From HGM11368 sp051883395 (GTDB lineage Bacteria > Bacillota > Clostridia > Christensenellales > UBA3700): a stretch of DNA of 64,000 nucleotides. Location: positions 39,249 through 103,248 of the forward strand of contig JBJETQ010000002.1 in the NCBI GenBank assembly GCA_051883395.1. Direction: 5' to 3'. The stretch's first letter is position 1, and every line of letters begins with the position of its first letter. The notes beneath the pieces are model-generated. The model was not told the origin of the DNA. It made no database searches and saw only the letters and a list, made by a program, of their open reading frames with translations. Made by a program: the position numbers and the translations under genes. Shown here in pieces: positions 1 through 9,280 of the stretch.

Positions 1-331
1 TGCAATATTCCTTGATTCTGCCGTGCGTGGACAAGTCGGGTTTTGCACCGAACTTGCTGAGATTATACTTTTTGATAATCTGCGGAAGCGTTACTAGAAA
101 CAAAGCGGCGTTGGCAGTCATATTTGGCACTTCTTCCAGCATCTGACAATCTGATTCCAACACTCCCGACAACGAGCCGAACCGATTGATAAGCTCGTGC
201 GCTATCGGGTTGGTATCCTTGCGTGGAATAAACGGATACAAAAGATATTCCAACACTTCGTGGTCCTGAAAATTTTCCATTCCTTCTTTAAGAACTCTTT
301 CTCTCATTCGCTCTCTATGATTGGTGTGCAT
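1..331 (-). CDS. radC: RadC family protein, N-terminal part (cut by window edge)
   Basis: The reading frame on the minus strand starts at 331 and runs off the window at position 1, giving about 110 residues. They match the RadC (UPF0758) N-terminal helical domain: HRERMRERVLKEG, then DHEVLEYLLYPFIPRKDTNPIAHELI and RFGSLSGVLE-type segments. The C-terminal JAMM-like metal-binding domain would lie outside the window. The ATG is preceded by an AAGGAAAA-type ribosome site. The start overlaps the end of the P-type ATPase gene by 17 bases, so it is probably translated from the same transcript. RadC was named for DNA repair, but its biochemical role is unsettled. Confidence 0.85.
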   Translation of the reverse strand, partial: MHTNHRERMRERVLKEGMENFQDHEVLEYLLYPFIPRKDTNPIAHELINRFGSLSGVLESDCQMLEEVPNMTANAALFLVTLPQIIKKYNLSKFGAKPDLSTHGRIKEYC

Positions 332-2831
332 CTTGGTTTTTCCTTTTTCTCTTTATCTTTATGCTGTTGGATATACTCTTTATTTTTGCGTTGATTTTAT
401 CTCCCCACTTTTTGTCCAGTATCTCAATAACGGCGTATAGCGCCGCATGAACCGCAATTCCGCACAGTCCGCCTGCTATTGCGTAAGGCAGATGTCTGAC
501 CTGCAATATTTCCAGTCCGAAAAACAGGCTGTCCAGATAAGAAGCGTCGATACAGGCTGCGGAAAAAGTTATTGCAATCATAACTGCTATGACGGCGGTA
601 CGCAACTTGTTGAGCGGCATAGATATAATAACCAGCGCTCCGAAACTCGCCACAACCAGCGCAACGGTCAACATAGAATTGCGATAATTGCCTACGTTTT
701 CCACCCCGACAAAGTCAATAGAACCGTTGATGGCATAGGTTACAAAAACCGCCACGCACAAGCCTATCGTTGCCGACAGACTGGCTTTGATTATGTTGTG
801 CATAAACCTTCCGCTGATACGTGCGTCATTCGGCTGAAAGGCGTATATATAGGTTGGCAGACCAATGACAAACATCTCCACCAGCATAATCTTCTTTGTA
901 TCAAACGGATAGCTCGGAGTATTGGTAACAAGCGTTATGATAGAAAAGGCAAAGGTCATAATCATAATAAAGATGGTCTTCATTATGTACAAGGCAGACA
1001 CCTTTTCCATATTGTTGATTACTCTCCTGCCTTCTCTGACTATTGACGGCATAGAAGCGAAATCGTTGTTGAGCAGCACTATTCTCGATATATTGCGTGC
1101 CACTTCGTGCGCTCCCAAAAACGATATCGAACAGTTACTCTGTTTGAGCGCCTGTATATCGTTTACTCCGTCGCCAATCATTCCCACCACTTTGCCTTTA
1201 TCCTGCAAAGCCGTTACTATCTCCTGTTTCTGCGACGGCGAAACTCTGCCAAATACCACCGTATCTTCGACATTGTCGGTCAAGCTTTCTGCCGCAACCG
1301 AACAATTGACGTATCTTTCGGCGTTTTTCACTCCTGCTTTCTGTGCTATGTAACTCACCGTTTCGGGGTTGTCGCCCGATATAATCTTGATGTCCACGTC
1401 GTTTTGATTGAACCAGTCCAACGTTTCCTTGACGTTTTCTCTCAATCTGTCTTCCAGCGCAAACAGGGCAAGCGGTCTGGCAACGCTCTTGTCAGGCAAA
1501 TCAATGCTGCCCTGCGCCGACGAGAGCATAATGGTTCTTCTGCCTACGGCGGCGTTGCTATGACAATATTCTTCTATATCTGCGTCGGGACACGCTACGT
1601 AATCTGGAGCGCCCAAAAAGTAGCATTTGTCTGCTATCCTTATTGCGCTGCACTTGCGCAAAGAAGAAAAGCTTCTCACTTCGTCGCATTCGGCTATCGG
1701 GCTGTTTTCAAAATACTCCGTCAAAGCCTTTGCGGTTGGTTTGCTGTCTTTGGTCCAATGGTTGATTGACGCCACAATGCAGTCTATATCTTCGTCGTCG
1801 ACAAGTTTTCTTACGTCCGCCACCTTCATCTGACCGTCGGTAAGAGTACCGGTCTTGTCAAGCAACAGCGTATCCACCTGTGCCAGCATCTCAATAGAAT
1901 AAATGTCCTGCGGCAACGCTCCCGTCTTGGAGAGTTTGAGAACGGAACCTGCCAACGCCGTGGAAGTAAGCATAAACATACCTACCGGCAACATACCCAA
2001 TATCGAGCTTGCAACTGTGATTATCAGGTCTCTCCACTCGCCCGTCATTGTCAGTCTTTCCGACAAAAATATAAACACACCCAACACTACCAGCACGCAG
2101 CTGAGACACTTGATAATAAAGTTAAGCGTATTAAAAATCATAGATTCGGGCTTGTTAAACTTGCTTGCTACACGCAAAATCTTTTCGATATAGCAATCTT
2201 TGCCCACTCTGTCGGCACGACATCTCGCTTCTCCTGCCACGATATGACTTCCTGCCAGAATAGCGTCTCCGACTTTCTTTCTTATAGGAATACTCTCTCC
2301 CGTCAATATAGACTCGTCTACTTCCATATATCCGTCGAGCAACACGCAGTCGACAGGTGCCTGCGCCCCTGCGCCCAACACCAGCACGTCGTCCAGCACA
2401 ATCTGAGAACTGTCTATCTCGTCTTCCTTACCGTCTCTTATGACTTTTACGCCTGCCTTATATACCACCGTAAGACGAGAAACAGCCTTTTTGGCTTTGA
2501 CTTCCTGCCATATTCCGATGATAATGTTGACCAAAATTATGCTGGTTGACAGAGTATAATCCCAAGCGCCTATGCTGCACAGTAAAATTACCAATGCTAT
2601 ACAAACTATATTGCAAAAATTAAAAAGATTATCCGCCACTATACGCAGATAAGACTTGCTTTCCTTTTTGCTCTTGACGTTGGTCAGACGGTCGTTCTGC
2701 CTTGTTTCCACTTCCTGCGCAGTCAAACCTTTATCGGGGTCAGGAAAAAGTCTTTCGGCTTTTTTCAGCTTTTGGCTGTCCTTTTGTCTGCCTATTATAC
2801 GGCTTATTTTTTTGTACAAATCTCCCTTCAT
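315..2831 (-). CDS. P-type cation-transporting ATPase (CtpE-like)
   Basis: 838 residues with the full P-type ATPase set: actuator TGES near residue 177, phosphorylation motif DKTGTLTDG near 325, hinge GDGVNDIQAL near 554, two N-terminal membrane helices, a central pair and about six C-terminal helices. The segment before the P domain reads LPVGMFMLTS rather than the PEGL of classical Ca2+ pumps and has no CPC heavy-metal motif. It most resembles the CtpE-type group of uncharacterised or calcium-linked pumps; the ion cannot be read from sequence. The C-terminus is a basic tail (KIKSISNSIKIKRKRK). The start codon overlaps the stop of the upstream alpha-galactosidase in an ATGA arrangement, indicating translational coupling, and the end overlaps radC. 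Confidence 0.85.
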   Translation of the reverse strand: MKGDLYKKISRIIGRQKDSQKLKKAERLFPDPDKGLTAQEVETRQNDRLTNVKSKKESKSYLRIVADNLFNFCNIVCIALVILLCSIGAWDYTLSTSIILVNIIIGIWQEVKAKKAVSRLTVVYKAGVKVIRDGKEDEIDSSQIVLDDVLVLGAGAQAPVDCVLLDGYMEVDESILTGESIPIRKKVGDAILAGSHIVAGEARCRADRVGKDCYIEKILRVASKFNKPESMIFNTLNFIIKCLSCVLVVLGVFIFLSERLTMTGEWRDLIITVASSILGMLPVGMFMLTSTALAGSVLKLSKTGALPQDIYSIEMLAQVDTLLLDKTGTLTDGQMKVADVRKLVDDEDIDCIVASINHWTKDSKPTAKALTEYFENSPIAECDEVRSFSSLRKCSAIRIADKCYFLGAPDYVACPDADIEEYCHSNAAVGRRTIMLSSAQGSIDLPDKSVARPLALFALEDRLRENVKETLDWFNQNDVDIKIISGDNPETVSYIAQKAGVKNAERYVNCSVAAESLTDNVEDTVVFGRVSPSQKQEIVTALQDKGKVVGMIGDGVNDIQALKQSNCSISFLGAHEVARNISRIVLLNNDFASMPSIVREGRRVINNMEKVSALYIMKTIFIMIMTFAFSIITLVTNTPSYPFDTKKIMLVEMFVIGLPTYIYAFQPNDARISGRFMHNIIKASLSATIGLCVAVFVTYAINGSIDFVGVENVGNYRNSMLTVALVVASFGALVIISMPLNKLRTAVIAVMIAITFSAACIDASYLDSLFFGLEILQVRHLPYAIAGGLCGIAVHAALYAVIEILDKKWGDKINAKIKSISNSIKIKRKRKNQDAHQS

Positions 2832-4483
2832 CTTATCCCGACTATCTTGCCCTTTTCGATGTCAAAGCAAAATACCTTTTCTTCTTCGTTATGCGTATAT
2901 CTTATTATTACGTTATTTCCCGCCTTGTCGCAGGATATAATTCTGGCGCCGCTCAGACCTATGGTCTTTTCAAACAATTCTTTGCCCTTTTCGTCATATT
3001 CTCCCACGTCGTCCGATACCAGGCGCACGCTACCTGCAAGGGCGTTGACCGTTGCCAATATTTCTCTCTGCTCGTCATTGAATTTCAGATTGCTTTTGCG
3101 AGCAAAAAACACGTCGGGGTCGAGAGCAAAGGCTCTGCCGTCAAGATGCCTGCGAAACAGAGTATTGTATATCGAATTTTTGGTACATACAATCTCCTGA
3201 TTAGTACATTTCGTATAAAATTTTGGTTTGAATGACAAATCGACGTCGCAACCCGTGCGGCACATATCCACCAAGCCCCAACCCGAAGCAAGCGGCATAC
3301 CGCAACCGAGAATAAGCTTGTCCCCCACACACTCTCTCAAAAACTCCATCGTTTCGTACATAATTCTGCCACGAGTCTTGTTGTTGCGTGGAATGATACA
3401 GGAAGAATACAAAAAGTCGAGTTTGACCATATCGTATCCCCATTGGTTGACAATCACGTCAAATACGCCTTTGAGATAGTCTCTCACTTGCTGTTTTTCG
3501 ATATCGAGTACGTATGCTCCGCCCCAGGCGACTCCGCCCAATACAGGCTTGCCGTCGGGCGCCGTAAGCAACCAATCTCTATGCTCCTTTACCACTTTGC
3601 TGTTGCGAGCCGCAAGCGTAGGCGCAAGCCACAACCCTGCTTTCATACCCTTTGAGTGAATGGCGTCGGCAAGATACTTCATTCCGTGCGGAAATTTTCT
3701 TTCTTTTACACTCAACCAATCGCCCGTTGCCGATTGATAGCCGTCGTCTATCTGAAATATATCTATTTTGTCGCCGTAGATCGATATATTCTCCAAATCT
3801 CTCAACAGCTGCTGTTCGGTTATTTTGCCAAAATAATTGTACCAGCTGGTATATCCCGACAGCTTGTCCACTCTCGGTGCAGAAAGAGACAACATTCCGA
3901 AATATCTGTCGAATACGTCGTCATAACCACCCGATAGAACGACAACGTCTATTCCTTCGAACACGTCGCCCTTATCCAAAGTAATGCCTTCTACGTCCTT
4001 GGAGAGTTTTATGCGGTTACGATACGGCTCAAAGCCCACTATTGTAAAGGCATTTTTTTCGTTGAGAGAACCAACAAGATAATATTCGTCGTTGTTTCTC
4101 ACGTAACCGTAACTATATCCGTGAAAAAGCCCCGAAAGATTGGTATATTTGTGGAAACCATAGTCTCCCGACAACGCAGTAAATTTTTTGAAAGGAAAAT
4201 GCTTACCGAGACCGAGCAATCCCTTTTCTTTATGAAAGACGCTGACTTCCATACTGGTCGTCCATGATTGATAGCCGTTGCAAAAGATTTTGTCGCTCGT
4301 ATTGAAGGCATATTCATAACTCATAGCGCACTCCAAAAGCGAAAGCTTCTTCAATGCGCTTACCTTCATGACAATTCTGCCGTCATCACAATTTACGTCG
4401 ATTTGCAGGTCGTTGTTGCTCACGCCCGTTATGTAAACGTTGTCGTCCTGCTCGTAAGTTATCCTTATTCTCAGATTTTCCAT
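2828..4483 (-). CDS. Alpha-galactosidase, glycoside hydrolase family 36 (copy 1)
   Basis: Predicted retaining GH36 enzyme releasing alpha-1,6-linked galactose from raffinose- or melibiose-type sugars. The nucleophile Asp lies in VKLDFLYS near residue 356 and the probable acid/base Asp in TGCDVDLSF near 412; the substrate-loop FQIDDGYQ and the N-terminal beta domain with GYQSWTTS are also present. No signal peptide, so it acts in the cytoplasm on imported oligosaccharide. I chose ATG 4483 over the in-frame TTG at 4522 because the TTG lies inside the promoter and because the N-terminus then aligns with the paralogue ending at 55165. It is the first gene of an overlapping set with the P-type ATPase and radC. 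Confidence 0.88.
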   Translation of the reverse strand: MENLRIRITYEQDDNVYITGVSNNDLQIDVNCDDGRIVMKVSALKKLSLLECAMSYEYAFNTSDKIFCNGYQSWTTSMEVSVFHKEKGLLGLGKHFPFKKFTALSGDYGFHKYTNLSGLFHGYSYGYVRNNDEYYLVGSLNEKNAFTIVGFEPYRNRIKLSKDVEGITLDKGDVFEGIDVVVLSGGYDDVFDRYFGMLSLSAPRVDKLSGYTSWYNYFGKITEQQLLRDLENISIYGDKIDIFQIDDGYQSATGDWLSVKERKFPHGMKYLADAIHSKGMKAGLWLAPTLAARNSKVVKEHRDWLLTAPDGKPVLGGVAWGGAYVLDIEKQQVRDYLKGVFDVIVNQWGYDMVKLDFLYSSCIIPRNNKTRGRIMYETMEFLRECVGDKLILGCGMPLASGWGLVDMCRTGCDVDLSFKPKFYTKCTNQEIVCTKNSIYNTLFRRHLDGRAFALDPDVFFARKSNLKFNDEQREILATVNALAGSVRLVSDDVGEYDEKGKELFEKTIGLSGARIISCDKAGNNVIIRYTHNEEEKVFCFDIEKGKIVGIR

Positions 4484-4499
4484 ATAATACCTGTATTGT

Positions 4500-4529
4500 A
4501 TAATAACATCTATGCGTCGCAAGGGTCAA
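4500..4529 (-). promoter_or_regulatory. Promoter of alpha-galactosidase copy 1
   Basis: TTGACC (4529-4524) and TATTAT (4505-4500) are separated by 18 bases on the minus strand. The predicted start of transcription is only about 10 bases before ATG 4483. The -35 box lies at the edge of the first copy of a duplicated segment. Confidence 0.55.
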
Positions 4530-4754
4530 TCATTTGCCCTTGCCTTTTCTATAAGCGCATTATTTTGCGACTATATAAGCAATCTGCGCCACCCTTTTGC
4601 TCCCGAGTAATTTTGTCTTCCACCAACCAAACTCTGCCGTCCTGAGCCGATAATTTCAGTCAATCATTTGCCCTTGCCTTTTCTATAAGCGCATTATTTT
4701 GCGACTATATAAGCAATCTGCGCTGCCCTTATGCTCCCGAGCAATTTTGTCTTC
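4525..4754. repeat. Tandem duplication, two ~96-bp copies 134 bp apart
   Basis: The segment beginning GTCAATCATTTGCCCTTGCC at 4525 recurs at 4659 with only a handful of changes over about 96 bases. A 38-base non-duplicated stretch separates the copies. Neither copy carries a convincing open reading frame. The stretch 4530-4770 otherwise holds nothing I recognise. A local duplication of an intergenic segment is the simplest reading; a structured RNA is possible but unproven. Confidence 0.8.
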
Positions 4755-4775
4755 CGCCAAGGCTCAAAAACATTC

Positions 4776-4823
4776 AAAAAAGCCGATAAAAATCGGCTTT
4801 TTTGGCCGATTTTTTTATCGGCT
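4776..4823 (-). terminator. Intrinsic terminator after the 1417-residue protein gene
   Basis: GCCGAT-loop-ATCGGC hairpin flanked by A6 and T6 tracts at 4776-4803, with a second overlapping GCCGAT/ATCGGC pair at 4805-4822. The T tract serves the minus-strand gene ending at 4830; the A/T symmetry would also let it work in the other direction. Confidence 0.85.
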
Positions 4824-4829
4824 ATTTTG

Positions 4830-7800
4830 TCAACTTATCGTCAGACCGGTATCTTCTACGTAGATAAATCCGCCATAGTTGCTACCGCTTATCAGCGTAT
4901 TTCCGCTGTGTCTTACGCCGTAACCGTCCGCTTTGACTACGTTGTCAAGCACGTCCTTGATAGTCCACTTGATAGGAGTGTCCAATGTGAGTGAACCGAC
5001 CTTTTCGATACTTATGATTTCCGTTTCCATAATCTTGGTTTTGAGAGAATCTGTCGAATCGAACAACGTGGTGTCTCCTTCTTCTACGGTGCGGTTACTG
5101 TTGATGATGTCTTGGAGAATCTTTTGCTGCTCGGCTGTCATATTGTTGAACATCAACGTAGTCGTGTATTCGGTTGAGTCAATATCGATAAATGCCGTAA
5201 CGTCTATACTTTCAGGAAGCAAGGTCGTGGTCTTGCTCATAAGCCCCGAAGTCTTGATATTGAGTGTCAGCAACATATACGACTCACTCTCGAACGTCAT
5301 ACCACTAAAACCGTCTTTGACTGCCGTGGCATTGATATAGTCAGGATTGAACATCAAAACCTGCTTATAAGTTACGTCCGAAGTGCCAAGTCCCAAAGCC
5401 GACGATACGCCGCTGCTACCGTCTTCATTGTCAAGCAACGCTGCCGCAATATTACGGTCGCTGATTTCCATAGCGACTTCTCCGTGTGGAAGCGGAGTTG
5501 CAACATATTGTGCGCTGACCTGTTCCGACGACATCTTGTCGTCAATGGCATTGATATTATCCTGGCCGACGACGTCCGTAAGAGTGAACAACGCCTTCAT
5601 CATACCTTGGAAATCTGCTTCGCTAGGTTTTACCCCGTCGCTGTAAATGTTTTTGATTGCCAGTCCGTATATAGTGGAGAAGGTAATCGTACCGCCCTGT
5701 GTGTTGGCATCGATATCTGTGGTGGAATACTCCATCTGAGTTCCTGCCGTCATTTCGCCGAGTTTGTTCTTGACCTTGTCGGAAGCGTCGGCATTGATGT
5801 CGTCAGGCGTTACAGTCTTATCTGCGACAATCTTGAAAAGATTGCAGAATACGTCCAAATCGGCATCGTCCATATCGTTGATGGTAAAGGCGGTACATAC
5901 TTCGCTCGTACCTACTTTTGACAAGTCTACGTCTACGACAATTGCCACACCGCTTGGCAGCAGAGTCGCATATTTACCTGCGCTTTCGGAAGAAATATTT
6001 GCCGTAAATACTATGCGCATCGTGCTGGCGGACGTTATGGTCAGACTTGTCATCGATACGTGTTCCAATCCTTCTGCACTTATCGTAACGTCTCCGCTGA
6101 GCAGACGGGCAAGTTCACCGCCGCTTGCTTGCGGTTTGAGAGCCACGCCGTCGTTGACGCTTCTGGTATCGGCAGCCATTGCCTGACCGTCTATCATCGT
6201 GGCATACTTGGTTGTGATTGTGGTAATCTGCTCAGATACGTCGCCAGTTGTGTTTATCGGTGTTTTGAGATAATATTTACTGTTGATTTCTTCGGCAAAT
6301 CTGCTCATATCCGTTGCGATATTGCTTTGCGACAATTCTTCCGGAATCACGTTGACTTTTTGCAATACGCTTCTCAGTTCCACATTGGACGGTTTGGACA
6401 ATTCTCCTGCGTAAATCTGACTGATTGCTATATCGAATACCGTAGTGTTGAGATTCATCACTCCGTCGCCAAACGTTATATCGATAGTTCTGTCGGCTAC
6501 TATGTCATCCATAAAGCCATAGATGTTGTCTTCGAGAGTTTGTCTTACTCCTTCTGCCGTAACTTCATTTCCGCCAAGTTTGGTAGCCACGCTGAAAAAG
6601 TTGTTCATCTGCTCGGTGGTCATTCCGTCAATATCGAAACTTGCACAATCGACGTCGGCGCCTTCAAGCTTTTGTCTCAGCAACGCCGTATCTACCGTTA
6701 CGTTGACGTAAACCTGTCTTGGTAACAATACGGAATATTTAGCATTTTCGCCAGTCAGCTGTATCTCGCCGCTGAGTTGCATTGTCATCTGTGTTGCGGT
6801 GATACGGGTAGAAACTACCTTGATGTTTTTCATGACGCTGACAACGTTGTCGAGCTTTCCGCTGGACTGGATAAGAAATCCCAGTTCTTCCTGAGAGAGC
6901 GACGGTTTCAACTCGTCGATGTCGGTAGTATCGGTTGCCATTTTGTTGACGTCTATACTCGTCTCAAAGTTGTTTTTGATAGTAGTTACGCTGTTGAACA
7001 GAGCTGCACCGTCGGAAGGGTCCAGCGTGTCGGTAGTGATATAGTATTTGTTTTCCAACTCGGTTACAAAGCCGACTGCGCCGACGCTTACGTTGACGGT
7101 ATCTGCTTCAAAGGTATATGCCGCTTTCAACATGTCGTGCAATTGAGCGTCGTCGACAACAGGGTTATTGCTTTCGTCTTTGAGCATTCCCAGTCCCGTC
7201 GCCGTCTCGAATATCGACGGCAATATACAGCCTGTGCTTGTAAATTCTATATCCGTACCGAGTTTTTCGTTGATTTTGGTAAGATTTTCTCTCACGCTGT
7301 CTTCAAGTTTTGTAGTAAGCTCCGATATATTGAAAGAACTTACGTCGATGCCTAGTCCCGAACACAGTTTGTTGAGATTGTCAAGCAATTCCAACGTCTG
7401 CTCTTTGGTACAGTTGTTGATACAAATCTCCGTCTCTTTTTCGGCGTCGGTCAGACTTAGTCTTGCCTTGATAAATATTTGTTCAGGCAATATCTGCGGC
7501 GCAAATATGGCAATAAGCGAACCTTCTTCCGCCTTGCCTGCAATACTCTCCAATACGTCGACTGCAATGACTACTTCCAGCATTCCTTCCGTCTGGTCAT
7601 AGCTCATATTGAGTATCGTTATAGGAAAAGCCGACGCTTCGCTGCTGCCTGATGAGAGCTGACTGTTGAGCAAACCTGCCATAGCCAGATAGGACATCGA
7701 AACTTTGTGATTGTCGGCAATATAACTGCCGCTGTCGTAATTGAGCGTAGCAAGATTAATCTTTTCGAGCATAGCGTCGTCCTGCATCAAGCTCGTTACA

Positions 7801-9083
7801 CTACTGAAAACGTTGTCGGTGGTGATAAGGTCGTCGCTGTTATCAAATCCGTATTTTGCAGTAAAGTCATCTATAAATTCTTCTACGTTCTGATTGCGCA
7901 ACTGAGTGGTATATTGTGCAACGCCGACTGCGGTAGCATCAGGCAACTTGAAGTCCCTGATGAGATACAAAAACTGTGCTTCGCCCAAGTCTACGTCCAA
8001 TACGTTCATAAGCGCTTCCACAGGTTTCATATCACAACCGGAATCGACGAATGATATTGGTATTACTTCGTTGAGTTTGGCAACAACGTCTTTGACGGCA
8101 TTGTTGATTGTCTGCATTATTGGCACTTCTCCGCCCACCACATCGTTGAGCAGATTTACCAGTTTATCCATCAATTCTTTGTCAATCTGATTGATGACGA
8201 CGCTTGCAGAACCGTTTTCGTCATTAGGTCTGACGTCCATGCTTACAAAAATCGTCTTTGGCAACAAACCCGACACAAACGAAGGTACGGAAGTGTTTTT
8301 CAACAGCTCGGGAGCCAGCGACGCCACGTCGATTTTGATGGTGAGAGTAAGAACTACGTCTTCCAGCTTTGCACCCGCCACGCTCTCAATGATAATCTGC
8401 GAAATACTTACGTGTTGGAGATATTGCGCATATTGGGATATCGACGCAAGCGGAGACGACTGGTCTGTCTCTCCTTCGGCAGACTGTGTGATATAATATT
8501 GGAATACGCTGTCTATCAAAGCGGCGAACTGTTTGTCTGTTACTTCGAGAATATTCTCCTCTCCGCTGTAAGTAGCCAATGAAGAAAAATCGAACTCTAT
8601 ACTTTTGAGAAGTGCGTCAAGAGCCTCGTTGCCGGTACCTTCGGGAGCAGATTCCGCCAAAACCATTGGCGTAGATTCTTCTTCTTCCGATTTGCTTGAA
8701 GACGCTGCGTCCAGTATGTCGATTATGTCAATATCGCTGTCTTCCGACAAATAGGTCTTTTTCTTGAATTCGGTATAAAAATCGTCCAAATCTGATTGGG
8801 AATACGGATTGGTAACGATTTCGCTTTCGTTGGCTTTGTACAAAGAAGTCAATACGTTGAAGGCTTCGGATATACTAAGTCCTACCTTTGGCTCGACGTA
8901 TTTTCCCCAAGCCCATATTCCGCCGCCTGCAATACCTGCTACAAGCACCACAAAAATTACTACCAAGGTAACGATACAAGATAAGCAACCGTGGCTTTTC
9001 TTTTCTCGCTTTGGCTCCTTTTTGTTCTTGCGTTTGTCGTTTGGCGTTACGTCGTCCAAATCTATTTTGTTTTTCTTTGCCAT
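4830..9083 (-). CDS. Large membrane-anchored protein with five ~250-residue repeats, function unknown
   Basis: 1417 residues. A short basic cytoplasmic N-terminus (KNKIDLDD...KREKKSH) is followed by one membrane helix (about residues 33-55, GCLSCIVTLVVIFVVLVAGI), so the rest should be outside the cell. I do not recognise a family. By eye the ectodomain is five degenerate copies of one unit. The clearest marker is an LLPxxIxVxxxVD strand near residues 273 (LLPKTIFV), 531 (ILPEQIFI), 786 (LLPRQVYV), 1040 (LLPSGVAI) and 1288 (LLPESIDV). Each is followed by an INxMTxEQ-like helix, and in most units preceded by a K-Y-Y/L-T segment. No cysteine pairs, sortase motif or catalytic signature was seen. 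Flanked by its own promoter and terminator, so probably monocistronic. A secreted structural, lipid-binding or adhesin role is possible; none is shown. Confidence 0.8.
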   Translation of the reverse strand: MAKKNKIDLDDVTPNDKRKNKKEPKREKKSHGCLSCIVTLVVIFVVLVAGIAGGGIWAWGKYVEPKVGLSISEAFNVLTSLYKANESEIVTNPYSQSDLDDFYTEFKKKTYLSEDSDIDIIDILDAASSSKSEEEESTPMVLAESAPEGTGNEALDALLKSIEFDFSSLATYSGEENILEVTDKQFAALIDSVFQYYITQSAEGETDQSSPLASISQYAQYLQHVSISQIIIESVAGAKLEDVVLTLTIKIDVASLAPELLKNTSVPSFVSGLLPKTIFVSMDVRPNDENGSASVVINQIDKELMDKLVNLLNDVVGGEVPIMQTINNAVKDVVAKLNEVIPISFVDSGCDMKPVEALMNVLDVDLGEAQFLYLIRDFKLPDATAVGVAQYTTQLRNQNVEEFIDDFTAKYGFDNSDDLITTDNVFSSVTSLMQDDAMLEKINLATLNYDSGSYIADNHKVSMSYLAMAGLLNSQLSSGSSEASAFPITILNMSYDQTEGMLEVVIAVDVLESIAGKAEEGSLIAIFAPQILPEQIFIKARLSLTDAEKETEICINNCTKEQTLELLDNLNKLCSGLGIDVSSFNISELTTKLEDSVRENLTKINEKLGTDIEFTSTGCILPSIFETATGLGMLKDESNNPVVDDAQLHDMLKAAYTFEADTVNVSVGAVGFVTELENKYYITTDTLDPSDGAALFNSVTTIKNNFETSIDVNKMATDTTDIDELKPSLSQEELGFLIQSSGKLDNVVSVMKNIKVVSTRITATQMTMQLSGEIQLTGENAKYSVLLPRQVYVNVTVDTALLRQKLEGADVDCASFDIDGMTTEQMNNFFSVATKLGGNEVTAEGVRQTLEDNIYGFMDDIVADRTIDITFGDGVMNLNTTVFDIAISQIYAGELSKPSNVELRSVLQKVNVIPEELSQSNIATDMSRFAEEINSKYYLKTPINTTGDVSEQITTITTKYATMIDGQAMAADTRSVNDGVALKPQASGGELARLLSGDVTISAEGLEHVSMTSLTITSASTMRIVFTANISSESAGKYATLLPSGVAIVVDVDLSKVGTSEVCTAFTINDMDDADLDVFCNLFKIVADKTVTPDDINADASDKVKNKLGEMTAGTQMEYSTTDIDANTQGGTITFSTIYGLAIKNIYSDGVKPSEADFQGMMKALFTLTDVVGQDNINAIDDKMSSEQVSAQYVATPLPHGEVAMEISDRNIAAALLDNEDGSSGVSSALGLGTSDVTYKQVLMFNPDYINATAVKDGFSGMTFESESYMLLTLNIKTSGLMSKTTTLLPESIDVTAFIDIDSTEYTTTLMFNNMTAEQQKILQDIINSNRTVEEGDTTLFDSTDSLKTKIMETEIISIEKVGSLTLDTPIKWTIKDVLDNVVKADGYGVRHSGNTLISGSNYGGFIYVEDTGLTIS

Positions 9084-9133
9084 AAGCTATCTCCCATAAG
9101 CTATCTCAAAGAGATTTTTCTATAATATAATAT

Positions 9134-9162
9134 ATTATACCACCGCTTGTGTGGTTTTTCAA
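9134..9162 (-). promoter_or_regulatory. Promoter of the five-repeat protein gene, with duplicated start region
   Basis: TTGAAA (9162-9157) and TATAAT (9139-9134) with a 17-base spacer on the minus strand. Between promoter and start codon the 14-base unit AGATAGCTTATGGG/C occurs twice in tandem. This creates a second ATG 14 bases upstream of the true ATG (9083) in a different frame. The proper ribosome site is GGGAG just before the true start. Confidence 0.75.
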
Positions 9163-9280
9163 TATAAAAGGGACATATATTTTTTCGCGCGCTCGTTTAT
9201 AATACGTGCAAACGCCCTATTTTGTTGATTATCGAAGACAAAATTTTTTTGAAAAAATATTAATAGAAGATCTTGGCTTA

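Noticed and set aside
4525..4754. Insertion-sequence ends
   Set aside because: No transposase, terminal inverted repeats or target-site duplication; the copies are direct.
9083..9112. TRAP-binding site in the duplicated GAGATAGC leader
   Set aside because: Only four (G/U)AG triplets with irregular spacing, far from the roughly eleven needed.
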